From contig LBWG01000003.1 in NCBI GenBank assembly GCA_000993535.1, positions 1 through 51,536 of the forward strand: a DNA stretch of 51,536 nucleotides, in the 5' to 3' direction. Position 1 is the first letter of the stretch; the number at the start of each line of letters is the position of its first letter. The translations under genes were made by a program, and so were the position numbers. The notes under the pieces were generated by a model. That model was not told where the DNA came from. It worked only from the letters and a program-made list of their open reading frames with translations, and searched no databases. Positions 1 through 9,546 of the stretch are shown one piece after another. The DNA comes from Candidatus Uhrbacteria bacterium GW2011_GWF2_39_13 (GTDB taxonomy: Bacteria; Patescibacteriota; Patescibacteriia; UBA9934; GWF2-40-263).

Positions 1-140
1 TCTTAAATTACTTTCCAGACCGACACACGAATGCCTCAGCTGAATCCTTCAATGCCAAGCTCAAAGGCTTTCGAGCACTCGTTAGAGGGGTGAGAGACAT
101 AAAGTTCTTCCTCTTTCGAGTTGCTAAGCTTTATGGGTAA
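1..140 (+). mobile_element. C-terminal end of an ISL3-like (IS204/IS1001/IS1096-type) transposase, truncated by the window edge
   Basis: Reading from base 3: LNYFPDRHTNASAESFNAKLKGFRALVRGVRDIKFFLFRVAKLYG*, which resembles the C-terminus of DDE_Tnp_ISL3 transposases (N-A-E-x-x-N-x-x-[IL]-K). Confidence 0.75.
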
Positions 141-166
141 CGGAGGCTACCCCAGCAAATTTACGC

Positions 167-574
167 TTGATCCGTAGCTTTCCCTTTGATGAAAAACAGG
201 AAGTCGTCTTTTTCTACGCCCATCACGGTGTGTGGCTTGAGAGTTTGTGGTCAAGGATCCAGAAGGAAGACCCGACCTGCCGTCAAATGCACACTGATCA
301 GTTGAAGACGTTTTTTTCCGAAAATGAGAGGATTTTGAATCTTTCTGGTTTTCCTCGACTCATCGGAATGCATTGTGCTGCGTGGCTCGTGATAGATACC
401 TATCTCCCTGAGAAACAGGTTTTTCCGGAAATAGGCAAGGAGGGTATTTCCTGTATCCCTGGCATTTCCAGGGAGGATCTTCCGGCAAAGTTGGCAGTTC
501 TGCGGGTGAATAGAATGATTGGTGACCACTTACCGATCCTCATCATGGCGATACGAGACATACGAGACAGTTGA
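167..574 (+). CDS. hypothetical protein, possibly truncated at its 5' end by the adjacent IS (TTG start)
   Basis: 135 aa ORF starting 27 bp after the transposase stop; no recognised domain. Confidence 0.4.
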   Translation: MIRSFPFDEKQEVVFFYAHHGVWLESLWSRIQKEDPTCRQMHTDQLKTFFSENERILNLSGFPRLIGMHCAAWLVIDTYLPEKQVFPEIGKEGISCIPGISREDLPAKLAVLRVNRMIGDHLPILIMAIRDIRDS

Positions 575-642
575 GTTTTTGTGACGGCGACGGCCCTTTT
601 TCTGGGGTCGTTTTTTCTATTCGTATGTTAGAATGTGCGCGT

Positions 643-2748
643 ATGCAAGAGTTCACCCTTCACGATAATTTTGATCTGTCAAAAGCTCGTATTGATTATC
701 AAAAAGAACTGAATCCTCAGCAATTAGAGGTTGTATTAAATGGGGAAGGGGCCGTGTTGGTTTTGGCGGGAGCTGGGTCTGGAAAGACACGAACGATTAC
801 TTACCGTGTTTCTTATTTACTTGAACGTGGGGTCAGTCCAGATAACATCTTGTTACTGACCTTCACCAACAAAGCGGCCAAGGAAATGCTTTCACGCGTG
901 GAAACTCTTTTGGGTTGGTATCCCAAGGGTCTTTGGGGAGGAACGTTTCACTCTATTGCCAATCGTCTTTTAAGAATTTATGCGCCTGAATTAGGGTATC
1001 CATCCAATTTTACGATTTTAGATCAAGAAGATACCAAAGCGCTCGTGAAGGTTTGTATAAAACTTCTTCAGGTAGATACCACATCTCGTCGGTTTCCTTC
1101 CCCTTCTAAAGTTCATAGTCTTATCAGTTACGTTCACAATTCAGGCAAGTCCATTTCAGAGGTGATTGAATCTAAATATCCTCAGTTGACTGAACTAACG
1201 GGGGTTATTGAGCGTATAGCGCAGTTGTATGCTCAACGAAAAAAAGAAGCAGATGCTATGGATTTTGATGATTTATTATTAAAATTAAGAGAACTGCTTT
1301 CAACCAATGAAGGGATCCGACGTCGTCTCTCGCAACAATTTGAATATGTTCTTGTGGATGAATATCAGGATACAAACGTGGTTCAAGCAGACCTTATTAG
1401 GTTTCTTTCAAGCGAACATGGGAATCTCCTGGTGGTGGGAGATGATGCGCAGTCTATTTATTCGTTTCGAGCCGCAGACATTAAAAATATTCTTGGATTT
1501 CCACAAACCTATCCAAAAACGAAGACGTTTCGATTAACGACCAACTATCGTTCCACTCCAGAAATTTTGTCTATTGCCAATGCCATCATTGCTCAAAATA
1601 AGAATCAATTTAAAAAAGAACTTGCCTCTGTCCAACCCTCTTCAGATCTTCCTCATCTTGTTCCTGCTAATAATTCTGCACAGGAAGCCCAGTTTATTTC
1701 TCAAAGAATTTTAGTTCTAAGAGAAGAGGGGGTTCCTTTAAAAGAGGTCGCTGTGTTATTTCGTGCGGCTTTTCATTCTCAAGCGCTTGAGTTTGAGCTG
1801 ATGAAAAGAGATATTCCTTATGAGTATCGAGGCGGATTAAAGTTTTTTGAACGAGCTCATATTAAAGATGTTATTTCTTATCTGCGTATCAAAACCAATC
1901 CCAAAGATGAAATGGCTTGGATGCGCGTTCTGGGATTGTTAAGCGGCGTGGGACTTGCCACAGCACAAAATATCGCTGTCCAAATGAAAAAGCTTAATTC
2001 ATTAGCTGATCTTTTTTCTTCGCCTATAAAAATTCCAAAACGAGCTCAATCAGGTTGGAATCTTTTATTAAAAACAGTGGAGGATCTCGTTGCTGGAAAC
2101 CTCCCTTCGGATCTTATACGAACTGTTGTTGCTGGTGATTATCGAAATTATTTAGAGGCCGAGTATCCAGATTTTATGGACCGTTTGGAAGATTTGGAAC
2201 AGTTTGCCTTGTTTGCTCAAGGCTATACGAGCCTTCAAGTTTTTTTGGATGAAATTTCATTAAGTTTGGATTATGGAGTTCTTCGGGAAGAAGATGGAAT
2301 TAGTGAAGAAGAAAAAATAGTTCTTTCAACGATTCATCAAGCAAAGGGGTTGGAATGGACCGCTGTTTTTGTCATGCATTTGATTGACGGAAAGTTCCCA
2401 AATGAACGAGCTCTTGAGGAAGAAGGCGGTCTTGAGGAAGAACGTCGACTTTTTTATGTCGCGACTACTCGCGCACGCAAACAGCTCTTTTTTACCTATC
2501 CAATAACGTCCGGGTACGATACACTTATGTTGAGTCAGCCCTCCATTTTTTTACAGGAATTACCAGATACATTGTTTGAGAAAATTCTTTTAAAGACGGC
2601 TGTCAAATCTTTTGCCTCTCATTCATCTTCAAATAAACAGTCATGGGACGATGAAGGTCCTACGATCGTATTTGATGAGTTGGGAGAGCGCGTTCAAAAA
2701 CAAATCCCAAAAGGAATGAGTTTTTTAAGAAATATCGATGAATTATAA
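643..2748 (+). CDS. uvrD: UvrD/PcrA-like ATP-dependent DNA helicase
   Basis: Walker A GAGSGKT, DEYQDTN, GDDAQSIYSFRAAD, STIHQAKGLEW and RLFYVATTRA motifs; start at ATG 643. Confidence 0.9.
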   Translation: MQEFTLHDNFDLSKARIDYQKELNPQQLEVVLNGEGAVLVLAGAGSGKTRTITYRVSYLLERGVSPDNILLLTFTNKAAKEMLSRVETLLGWYPKGLWGGTFHSIANRLLRIYAPELGYPSNFTILDQEDTKALVKVCIKLLQVDTTSRRFPSPSKVHSLISYVHNSGKSISEVIESKYPQLTELTGVIERIAQLYAQRKKEADAMDFDDLLLKLRELLSTNEGIRRRLSQQFEYVLVDEYQDTNVVQADLIRFLSSEHGNLLVVGDDAQSIYSFRAADIKNILGFPQTYPKTKTFRLTTNYRSTPEILSIANAIIAQNKNQFKKELASVQPSSDLPHLVPANNSAQEAQFISQRILVLREEGVPLKEVAVLFRAAFHSQALEFELMKRDIPYEYRGGLKFFERAHIKDVISYLRIKTNPKDEMAWMRVLGLLSGVGLATAQNIAVQMKKLNSLADLFSSPIKIPKRAQSGWNLLLKTVEDLVAGNLPSDLIRTVVAGDYRNYLEAEYPDFMDRLEDLEQFALFAQGYTSLQVFLDEISLSLDYGVLREEDGISEEEKIVLSTIHQAKGLEWTAVFVMHLIDGKFPNERALEEEGGLEEERRLFYVATTRARKQLFFTYPITSGYDTLMLSQPSIFLQELPDTLFEKILLKTAVKSFASHSSSNKQSWDDEGPTIVFDELGERVQKQIPKGMSFLRNIDEL

Positions 2749-4345
2749 ACCTATGAACGAAGGCAAAGGTGAATTATATACACCTTCTTTGAGAGGAGGT
2801 ATAAAAGAGAATCGGGAGGAATTAGATGCTGAAATACTCACACAGAAAAATGATGTATTGGAATTTTTAAAGATTCCTAAGACTCTTCAAGAGGCTTTGC
2901 CAAAAAGTATAGATAGGGAGCGCATAAAAATAGATGAACGTCATTTTAATGATTGGAGTAGGGCTTTTACAGAATTGATAAAGGAACTTGTCGCAGAAGA
3001 AGGACAACAGGAAAAGAAAGGGATCGGAAATATTTCTGCGATTCTTGCTCGACTTATGGAGCTGTCTGTTTTTGATAATCCCCGCATGATTCGCCCTAAA
3101 GATGAACCGCCTTATATCTGCATGACAACAAGAAGGGAAGATAGCGCTTTTGATCAAAAATCGCTGATGATTCGAAAGGGGACAGATGGAAAATTAAATT
3201 ATACTTGTTTTGTTTCGCGTCTTACGTCTGTCGTAAATCGATTGCCAAAGATCGAATCTGCAGGTGGAAATGTTACAGCGTGGATTGAACAGCTATTTGC
3301 CGATGTGAATGTTCACATTGGAGTCGAACATTCACGTCCAGGCGGGGTGAGTTTAGAGGGAGGAAATCCAGCACAGGTAGAAAAAATTTCTGTTTCTGCC
3401 CAGCCTTCTACCAAAGAACAAGCTTTCGAGCTTTTTCAGGCATTGAGACTGAGTCAGATATTTATGCGCGGCATAGAATCTGAAGTAGAACGCCGTACTT
3501 CAAAGGTATTAGATACGGATTGGAAAAGAAGCCGCGCGTATGTTACGGAGAATGAAACGTATCTGTATGACGTGATTCATGAAAAAGCGTTAGAAGCATT
3601 TAAAACATTTTTTGAAACAGTACAAGGAAAGGATCTCATGCGCACGATCGTTGATGTGAACGTTATTTTGAGAGAAGGTTCCATGACGCCTGTGATTCAT
3701 TATGAACAAACAGAAGCTATTCTTGGACAAGTATGGACTGTTCGTAAAACTCTTGAATTAGATTCTGTTGCTTTAGGTTTTCATATTCCAGAATTGCGTG
3801 TTGAATCCCTGGAACTTTCTCCTTTGCCGATATACGGACGAGAATCAACGGAGCATCGGCGTATTGAATTAACTGAGGATCAACAGTGTTCTATTGCCAT
3901 TCCTTTTTATCCAGCTATGGATGAACCGCATTTTGGACATCATCCAAAATTAGGGCTGCTCAATGCTCTTGGAAAATGGTTTAAAACTCAGAAAGAGCAG
4001 GAATCCAAAAAAGAGAGAAGGGAAAATAATTTGCAGGAAATAGAAAAATACTTAACGATATTAGGGATAGAGATGGATGATTTGCGCGGTAAAACAAAAT
4101 CTGAACAAGAAATTCTTTTAAAGAAAAAATATCGCAAGCTTGCGAGAGAGTTCCATCCGGATATGAATCCCGATGATTTGCAAGCAGAGGAACAGATGAA
4201 GAAATTAGCGCAAGCCAATCAATTCTTTTTTAAAGAATTCGGATTAGATCTTTTATTTAACATGAATGATGGAATAAATAGTCAAGATACGAGTGATGAT
4301 GAGACAGAAGAAAGATCCTCAGAGAGATTAAGATTTATATCCTGA
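2738..4345 (+). CDS. large uncharacterised protein with C-terminal J domain
   Basis: C-terminus KKKYRKLAREFHPDMNPDD...EQMKKLAQANQFF contains the J-domain HPD motif; the N-terminal ~430 aa are unrecognised. Confidence 0.75.
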   Translation: MNYKPMNEGKGELYTPSLRGGIKENREELDAEILTQKNDVLEFLKIPKTLQEALPKSIDRERIKIDERHFNDWSRAFTELIKELVAEEGQQEKKGIGNISAILARLMELSVFDNPRMIRPKDEPPYICMTTRREDSAFDQKSLMIRKGTDGKLNYTCFVSRLTSVVNRLPKIESAGGNVTAWIEQLFADVNVHIGVEHSRPGGVSLEGGNPAQVEKISVSAQPSTKEQAFELFQALRLSQIFMRGIESEVERRTSKVLDTDWKRSRAYVTENETYLYDVIHEKALEAFKTFFETVQGKDLMRTIVDVNVILREGSMTPVIHYEQTEAILGQVWTVRKTLELDSVALGFHIPELRVESLELSPLPIYGRESTEHRRIELTEDQQCSIAIPFYPAMDEPHFGHHPKLGLLNALGKWFKTQKEQESKKERRENNLQEIEKYLTILGIEMDDLRGKTKSEQEILLKKKYRKLAREFHPDMNPDDLQAEEQMKKLAQANQFFFKEFGLDLLFNMNDGINSQDTSDDETEERSSERLRFIS

Positions 4346-4350
4346 TAAAT

Positions 4351-5499
4351 ATGATTATGAATTACAACGAAAAGTCCCTTGAGTTACATAAACAAAAAAG
4401 AGGGAAGTTAGAAGTTATTTCCACTGTACCTCTTGAGACCAGGGAAGATTTATCCGTTGCGTACACTCCTGGAGTGGCAGCGGCGTGTTTAGCCATTGCA
4501 AAGGATAAAAATCTTGCCCAAGAGTTAACCATGAAAGGTCATATGGTGGCTGTGGTAACGGATGGGTCGGCTGTGTTGGGATTGGGCAATATTGGTGCGT
4601 TAGCGGGTTTGCCTGTGATGGAAGGAAAAGCGATTCTGTTTAAAAAATTTGCGGGAATCGATGCATTTCCTATTTGTTTAGATACGCAAGATGTCGATGA
4701 AATTGTAGAGACGGTCAAACGTATTGCTCCGGGATTTGGTGGAATCAACCTTGAAGATATTGCTGCTCCTGCTTGTTTTGAGGTTGAGCGTCGATTGATC
4801 GAAGACTTGGATATTCCTGTGATGCATGACGATCAACACGGGACAGCCGTTGTTGTCTTGGCAGGATTATTAAATGCTCTTGAAGTGGTAGAAAAAAAGA
4901 TGGAAGAAATTTCTGTTGTTATTTCTGGAGCAGGAGCAGGAGGAATGGGGATTGCTCATCTTTTATTTGAGGCAGGACTTAAGCGCCTTGTCATGTTGGA
5001 TTCAAAAGGAATCATTTCCCCAGGTCGTGAAAGAATGAATGTTTATAAAGAAGAATTAGCTGCACGTATTAATCCACAAGGACGCACGGGAACTCTTGTG
5101 GATGCGCTTAAGGGGACAGACGTGTTTATTGGAGTGAGTCAACCTAATCTCGTGACACGCCAAATGGTTCAAACGATGGCTCCAAAAGCGATTCTTTTTG
5201 CTCTCGCCAATCCCGTTCCTGAAATTATGCCTGAAGAAGCCCTTGCCGGCGGAGCTCTGGTTGTTGCCACAGGACGTTCTGATTTTCCTAACCAAGTAAA
5301 CAATGTTTTGGCATTTCCTGGAATTTTTAAAGGTGTTCTTGAAGGAGGATTAAAGAAAATTACCCCAAAGATGCGTGTGGCAGCAGCCCATGCTCTTGCT
5401 CACATGGTTGCTCATCCAACTCCTGAAAAAATTATGCCATCTCCCTTTGATCCAGGCGTTGCACAGACCGTTGCAGAGGCGGTAAAAGCAGCTGCTTAA
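4351..5499 (+). CDS. NAD(P)-dependent malic enzyme
   Basis: SVAYTPGVA, VTDGSAVLGLGNIG, NLEDIAAP, DDQHGTAVV and GAGAGGMGIA motifs. Confidence 0.92.
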   Translation: MIMNYNEKSLELHKQKRGKLEVISTVPLETREDLSVAYTPGVAAACLAIAKDKNLAQELTMKGHMVAVVTDGSAVLGLGNIGALAGLPVMEGKAILFKKFAGIDAFPICLDTQDVDEIVETVKRIAPGFGGINLEDIAAPACFEVERRLIEDLDIPVMHDDQHGTAVVVLAGLLNALEVVEKKMEEISVVISGAGAGGMGIAHLLFEAGLKRLVMLDSKGIISPGRERMNVYKEELAARINPQGRTGTLVDALKGTDVFIGVSQPNLVTRQMVQTMAPKAILFALANPVPEIMPEEALAGGALVVATGRSDFPNQVNNVLAFPGIFKGVLEGGLKKITPKMRVAAAHALAHMVAHPTPEKIMPSPFDPGVAQTVAEAVKAAA

Positions 5500-5501
5500 T
5501 T

Positions 5502-6056
5502 ATGGTGCGTTCAGGAGCAAAACAAACCACTCGTTGGGGATCAAGTATTGGAACAGGAGTTATTGTTTTATTTTTGTTTCTCCTTTTCATTTTGGCAGTT
5601 AAGTGGTTTCGTTCTGAACCTGTCGAAGAAAAAAGGACCGTTCCTTCTGTTGTGGATGTCCTCACTCCAGATCCTATTTCTCAGACTTTGGTGAATGGAT
5701 TTATCGATACGCAGAGTCGTGAAGCCAGACTGATTTGGCTTGCCACAGGAGGATCGATCGGAACAGCGTTACGAGGAGACAAAGACGGTAAGTATTATCT
5801 GGAATTAAAGACTAATTTACCTGAAATCGATCGAGAAAAAATATATTATCAAGTGTGGCTTCTGCGTCGGTTGCCTTATGATTTTTTCTCCTTGGGAGAA
5901 ATGACAACAGATGAAGAGGGATATTTTGTGCTTCAATGGGAAGCACTAGACGATGAAGATTATCTAGGTTATACCGAGATTATTATTACGAGTAATCAGT
6001 ATGCGGGCAGCACTGATCCTGGAACACATTTAGTTGAAGGACAGTTTGGAATGTAG
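5502..6056 (+). CDS. membrane-anchored protein, anti-sigma-factor (RskA)-like C-terminal domain
   Basis: One N-terminal TM helix followed by YYQVWLLRRLPYDFFSLGEMTTDEEGYFVLQWEA; overall resemblance only. Confidence 0.5.
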   Translation: MVRSGAKQTTRWGSSIGTGVIVLFLFLLFILAVKWFRSEPVEEKRTVPSVVDVLTPDPISQTLVNGFIDTQSREARLIWLATGGSIGTALRGDKDGKYYLELKTNLPEIDREKIYYQVWLLRRLPYDFFSLGEMTTDEEGYFVLQWEALDDEDYLGYTEIIITSNQYAGSTDPGTHLVEGQFGM

Positions 6057-6059
6057 ATT

Positions 6060-6308
6060 TTAGCCATCGGTGTACAATTCAACGAGTCGCCACTCGAGAA
6101 ATTCTGGATCCAGTTTAAGTTTAAAATAGTTGTTTAAATCCGATACAGAAAAATAGAAAACTCGTTTACGACCTTCACGAGAACTTTGAACAAGATTTAC
6201 TGTTTTAATAACATAATTTTGTTCATTCCAGCGCAGAGAACAAGGAAGAATACGATTGTCTTTAAATGAGACAATCACATCAATAGGATCATTAAGCAGT
6301 TCATGCAT
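6060..6308 (-). CDS. hypothetical protein in lexA operon
   Basis: 82 aa; ATG overlaps the upstream stop (ATGCATGA), consistent with translational coupling. Confidence 0.6.
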   Translation of the reverse strand: MHELLNDPIDVIVSFKDNRILPCSLRWNEQNYVIKTVNLVQSSREGRKRVFYFSVSDLNNYFKLKLDPEFLEWRLVELYTDG

Positions 6309-6543
6309 AAGAAAAGATGTTTATATATGAAAGAAGTTCACGGAATGTTCGTCTGATTTGACGACGGCTTGTATGAATACGTAATAGACGTAGACCCTTT
6401 GTTATTCGTTGATCGCGTTGACGTGGAAGGTAGCAAAAGGTATTGAAATGATGACGAAGCGTGGAGGTAGACATAGAAAAAGAGAGTTTAGGGTCATTTA
6501 TCGCAATTAAAAAACTGCCATACGTCTGGGACAACATTCCCAT
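6301..6543 (-). CDS. small basic hypothetical protein in lexA operon
   Basis: 80 aa, Arg-rich, between lexA and the 82 aa ORF on the same strand. Confidence 0.45.
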   Translation of the reverse strand: MGMLSQTYGSFLIAINDPKLSFSMSTSTLRHHFNTFCYLPRQRDQRITKGLRLLRIHTSRRQIRRTFRELLSYINIFSYA

Positions 6544-6608
6544 ACGTAACCGGTGGTATTTGAGTGAAAGAATACTGTCTTGTCTTGCCGGACGTCAGTG
6601 TTTTTTTG

Positions 6609-7223
6609 TTAGACAGGTTGAAATTTACGTATAACAGCTCTTACAACTCCTTGGATAATGCAGTCCTGTACATAAATAGGATCCATGGAGCTGTTTGCAG
6701 GTTGAAGACGGATTCTATTTTTTTCTCGGTAGAATCGTTTGAGTGTAGCAAACGCATTATCTAAGAGGGCCACGACGACCTCACCATTTCGTGGAGAGGG
6801 ATTGCGTTCGATTACGACAAAGTCTCCGTTTAAAATACCGTCTTCAATCATGGAACATCCTTTTACTCTCAACACGTAAGAGTTAGCTCCATCTAGGACA
6901 AAATCAGTTGGAACAGCCATAGCTTCATTGTCTTGTACTGCTTCGATAGGTTCTCCGGCTGTAATAAGGCCTAAGAGTGGGAGCATAATCGACGGACCAC
7001 AAACAGATGATTCTACCAGTTCGATAGATCGGGCTTCTCCATCATCACCATTTTTAATAAGGCCTTTTTCTATAAGCATTTGTATATGTCCATGTACGGT
7101 TGCAGGAGAAGATAAACCGAAATGGTTAGCTATTTCACGATAAGATGGGGCATAACTGTTATCGTTTAGATATTCACGAATAAACTCTAGAACCTCAGTT
7201 TGTTTTTTTGTAAGTGGTGGCAT
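6609..7223 (-). CDS. lexA: LexA repressor
   Basis: N-terminal winged helix (LTKKQTEVLEFIREYL...PSYREIANHFGLSSPATVHGHI), Ala-Gly cleavage site (ITAGEPIEAV), catalytic Ser in VKGCSMIEDGI and Lys in ATLKRFYRE. Confidence 0.93.
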   Translation of the reverse strand: MPPLTKKQTEVLEFIREYLNDNSYAPSYREIANHFGLSSPATVHGHIQMLIEKGLIKNGDDGEARSIELVESSVCGPSIMLPLLGLITAGEPIEAVQDNEAMAVPTDFVLDGANSYVLRVKGCSMIEDGILNGDFVVIERNPSPRNGEVVVALLDNAFATLKRFYREKNRIRLQPANSSMDPIYVQDCIIQGVVRAVIRKFQPV

Positions 7224-7234
7224 AGGAGATTTTT

Positions 7235-7276
7235 GTTCGCCTTATGTTCGTATTGTATTGCGAACAAAAACCGAAC
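7235..7276. promoter_or_regulatory. putative LexA operator region: GTTC-N7-GTTC-N12-GAAC-N7-GAAC
   Basis: GTTCGCCTTATGTTCG TATTGTATTG CGAACAAAAACCGAAC lies between divergent lexA and metK. Confidence 0.65.
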
Positions 7277-7385
7277 GCAAGGGTAAGATGTGGATAATTT
7301 TTTATTCACCAAACATCCCCAAGATTTGCGATGACAGGTGGGTGAAATTTTGTTACTCTGAGGCGGTATTTCTTTGGAGATTTTT

Positions 7386-8432
7386 ATGAAGAAGACCGTA
7401 GAATCTGTGACACAAGGCCACCCAGACAAAGTCTGCGATCAGATCGCTGATGCGATTGTGGATGAGTATTTGCGTCGAGATAAACAAGCACATGTAGATG
7501 TGAATGTATTGGGTTCCCACGGCATGGTCATGATCGGAGGAGAAGTGACTTCTACCGCGGATTTTGATATCGGTGCGCTTGCCAAAAAGGTGTATGAAGA
7601 GATCGGATATAAAGATGATATAGAGGTGTTTGTAAACATCGAAACACAATCGGATGAAATGAAACGAATTACCAATGGGGTAACGGATAATGTGGTGGTA
7701 AATGGATATGCGACAAACCAGACACGCGAGTTATTACCACGATCACTTGTATACGCTCACAATCTCGCTCGTCGCTTGGATGACTTGCGCAAAACAGATC
7801 CTGCTTTTTCTTGGCTCAAGCCAGATGGAAAAGTACAACTCAGTATGGAAGGTGATCGCGTGTGTGCTGTAACGATTCTTGCGTCTCATCATGTGAGTAT
7901 TCAGGAGAAGGAAGTGAAAACCGCGTTGCTAGATCGACTGTTGATTCCCGTAGTGGGAGAGGAGGGTGTTCAGATATATATCAATCCTATCGGTTCGTTT
8001 CATCAAGCAGGTTTTCGTTGTGACTCAGGAGCCAGCGGGCGCAAATTAACGGTAGACACCTATGGAGGTCTTGTGCCTCAAGGAGACAAATCTCTTTCTG
8101 GAAAAGATCCAAATAAAGTGGATCGCGCTGCAGCCTATATGGCTCGGTTTGCTGCTCGATTTCTTGTGGAAAAAGAGCTTGCGACTTCTGCCATGGTCAC
8201 GCTTGTTTATTCTCTGGGACAAGCGCAGCCGATTCATGTCCAGGCTTTAGGAATGGGAGAAAAGTCGCGAGGGAGTAAGATGGATCTTACAAATTTATTA
8301 AAACAGACATTCGATTTTCGTCCTCAAGCGATCGTGGAGTTTTTAGAACTCATTCAACCCGTCTATCGCGCGACGGCTTCGTATGGACATTTTGGAAGGC
8401 AAGGGTTTCCCTGGGAAGATAAAATGCTATAG
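7386..8432 (+). CDS. metK: S-adenosylmethionine synthetase
   Basis: ESVTQGHPDKVCDQIADAIVDE, KVQLSMEG, NPIGSFHQAGFRCDSGASGRKLTVDTYGG and GGLVPQGDKSLSGKDPNKVDRAAAYMAR. Confidence 0.95.
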   Translation: MKKTVESVTQGHPDKVCDQIADAIVDEYLRRDKQAHVDVNVLGSHGMVMIGGEVTSTADFDIGALAKKVYEEIGYKDDIEVFVNIETQSDEMKRITNGVTDNVVVNGYATNQTRELLPRSLVYAHNLARRLDDLRKTDPAFSWLKPDGKVQLSMEGDRVCAVTILASHHVSIQEKEVKTALLDRLLIPVVGEEGVQIYINPIGSFHQAGFRCDSGASGRKLTVDTYGGLVPQGDKSLSGKDPNKVDRAAAYMARFAARFLVEKELATSAMVTLVYSLGQAQPIHVQALGMGEKSRGSKMDLTNLLKQTFDFRPQAIVEFLELIQPVYRATASYGHFGRQGFPWEDKML

Positions 8433-8443
8433 TAGAATAAACT

Positions 8444-8914
8444 ATGGCAGGGAGGAAACAAAAGAAAAAAGAAGGTTGGTCAATCGCGATTGTTATTGCG
8501 ATTATTTTATTTGCAAGTTTATTTTTAATCATACGATCTGCCCCAGAACAAATCATTGCTTTTTCAGAAGATCGGGTTGTTCAAGTAGAAGGAGTCACAC
8601 GGTCTTCCGGGTTTATCGAAATTCAACGGCTCAACGGTATTGAAAAATCTGTTAGGTATCTCTTAAGTCCTGTGTATGAGATAAGTCTTATAGGTCATGG
8701 GACGATTCAAAATGGGGAATTGCGTTTTTTCTTTGAGAGAAAAGAGGAAAATAGCGCAGCACAAGACATCATTCTTTATACATTTAATAATGAGACGCTT
8801 GATTGGGAACCTATTGTTTCTTTCTTTGATTTTTCTACACAGACATTTACGGTTCCTCTGGAGTTTTCTGGCAGCCTTTTGGTTGCGGTGGGATCACGCG
8901 CTAAAGGTGAATGA
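8444..8914 (+). CDS. membrane-anchored hypothetical protein
   Basis: Single N-terminal TM segment (SIAIVIAIILFASLFLII). Confidence 0.55.
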   Translation: MAGRKQKKKEGWSIAIVIAIILFASLFLIIRSAPEQIIAFSEDRVVQVEGVTRSSGFIEIQRLNGIEKSVRYLLSPVYEISLIGHGTIQNGELRFFFERKEENSAAQDIILYTFNNETLDWEPIVSFFDFSTQTFTVPLEFSGSLLVAVGSRAKGE

Positions 8915-9035
8915 CGTTTTGTAAGGGTATCTTTTGTTCGTTGTTTGGTGGGTAGGAAAAACATGTGCTATAATTTGCTCAACAATTTTATAATGTTCTT
9001 TTTTCTCGAGGGGAAACCTGTCGAGGGAGAAACGT

Positions 9036-9542
9036 ATGCCAACCAAAAAACAAATAGATTTTGCAGGGTCTGAGATAAAAGCCGCCAAAAAACCAGCGGC
9101 CAAAAAGAATGTCGCTGTGAAAAAGAAATCGCCAGTCAAAAAAACAGCAAGCGCGACAAAACCATCTGTAAAGAAAGTTTCTCCAAAGAAGGTTACTTCC
9201 AAAAAGACGGCTGCTAAAAAGAACTCTCCTGTATCTGCTATTGAAGTCGATCAACCGATCATGTTCTCTGTTCCATCGGTTGCTATTTTGGAGAATGAAG
9301 TTCATCACGCGAACAAAGCTGTTGAAATTCAACGAAAGATTATTTTAGTTGGAATCTGCCGTAACTGCGATCATATGCCCATGGGAGTAAATAAGCTTGT
9401 CGCTGTCTTATCTCTTGCCATTGCCGTCCTCTCAGGAATGCTTATCTATTCTTCTTCTCCGATGCCGTTTAGAATGCCCTCGATTTCTATGAGTACTCTG
9501 ACAGATTGGGTGACTCCTGCCTCGCATGTCAAAAATTTGTAG
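9036..9542 (+). CDS. Lys/Ala-rich histone H1-like tail protein with C-terminal TM helix
   Basis: AAKKPAAKKNVAVKKKSPVKK... repeats, then LVAVLSLAIAVLSGMLIY. Confidence 0.55.
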   Translation: MPTKKQIDFAGSEIKAAKKPAAKKNVAVKKKSPVKKTASATKPSVKKVSPKKVTSKKTAAKKNSPVSAIEVDQPIMFSVPSVAILENEVHHANKAVEIQRKIILVGICRNCDHMPMGVNKLVAVLSLAIAVLSGMLIYSSSPMPFRMPSISMSTLTDWVTPASHVKNL

Positions 9543-9546
9543 ATAT

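Noticed and set aside
9036-9542. Histone H1-like DNA-binding protein as a notable find
   Set aside because: The Lys/Ala tail is low-complexity and the protein has a TM helix; such tails are common and similarity is compositional.
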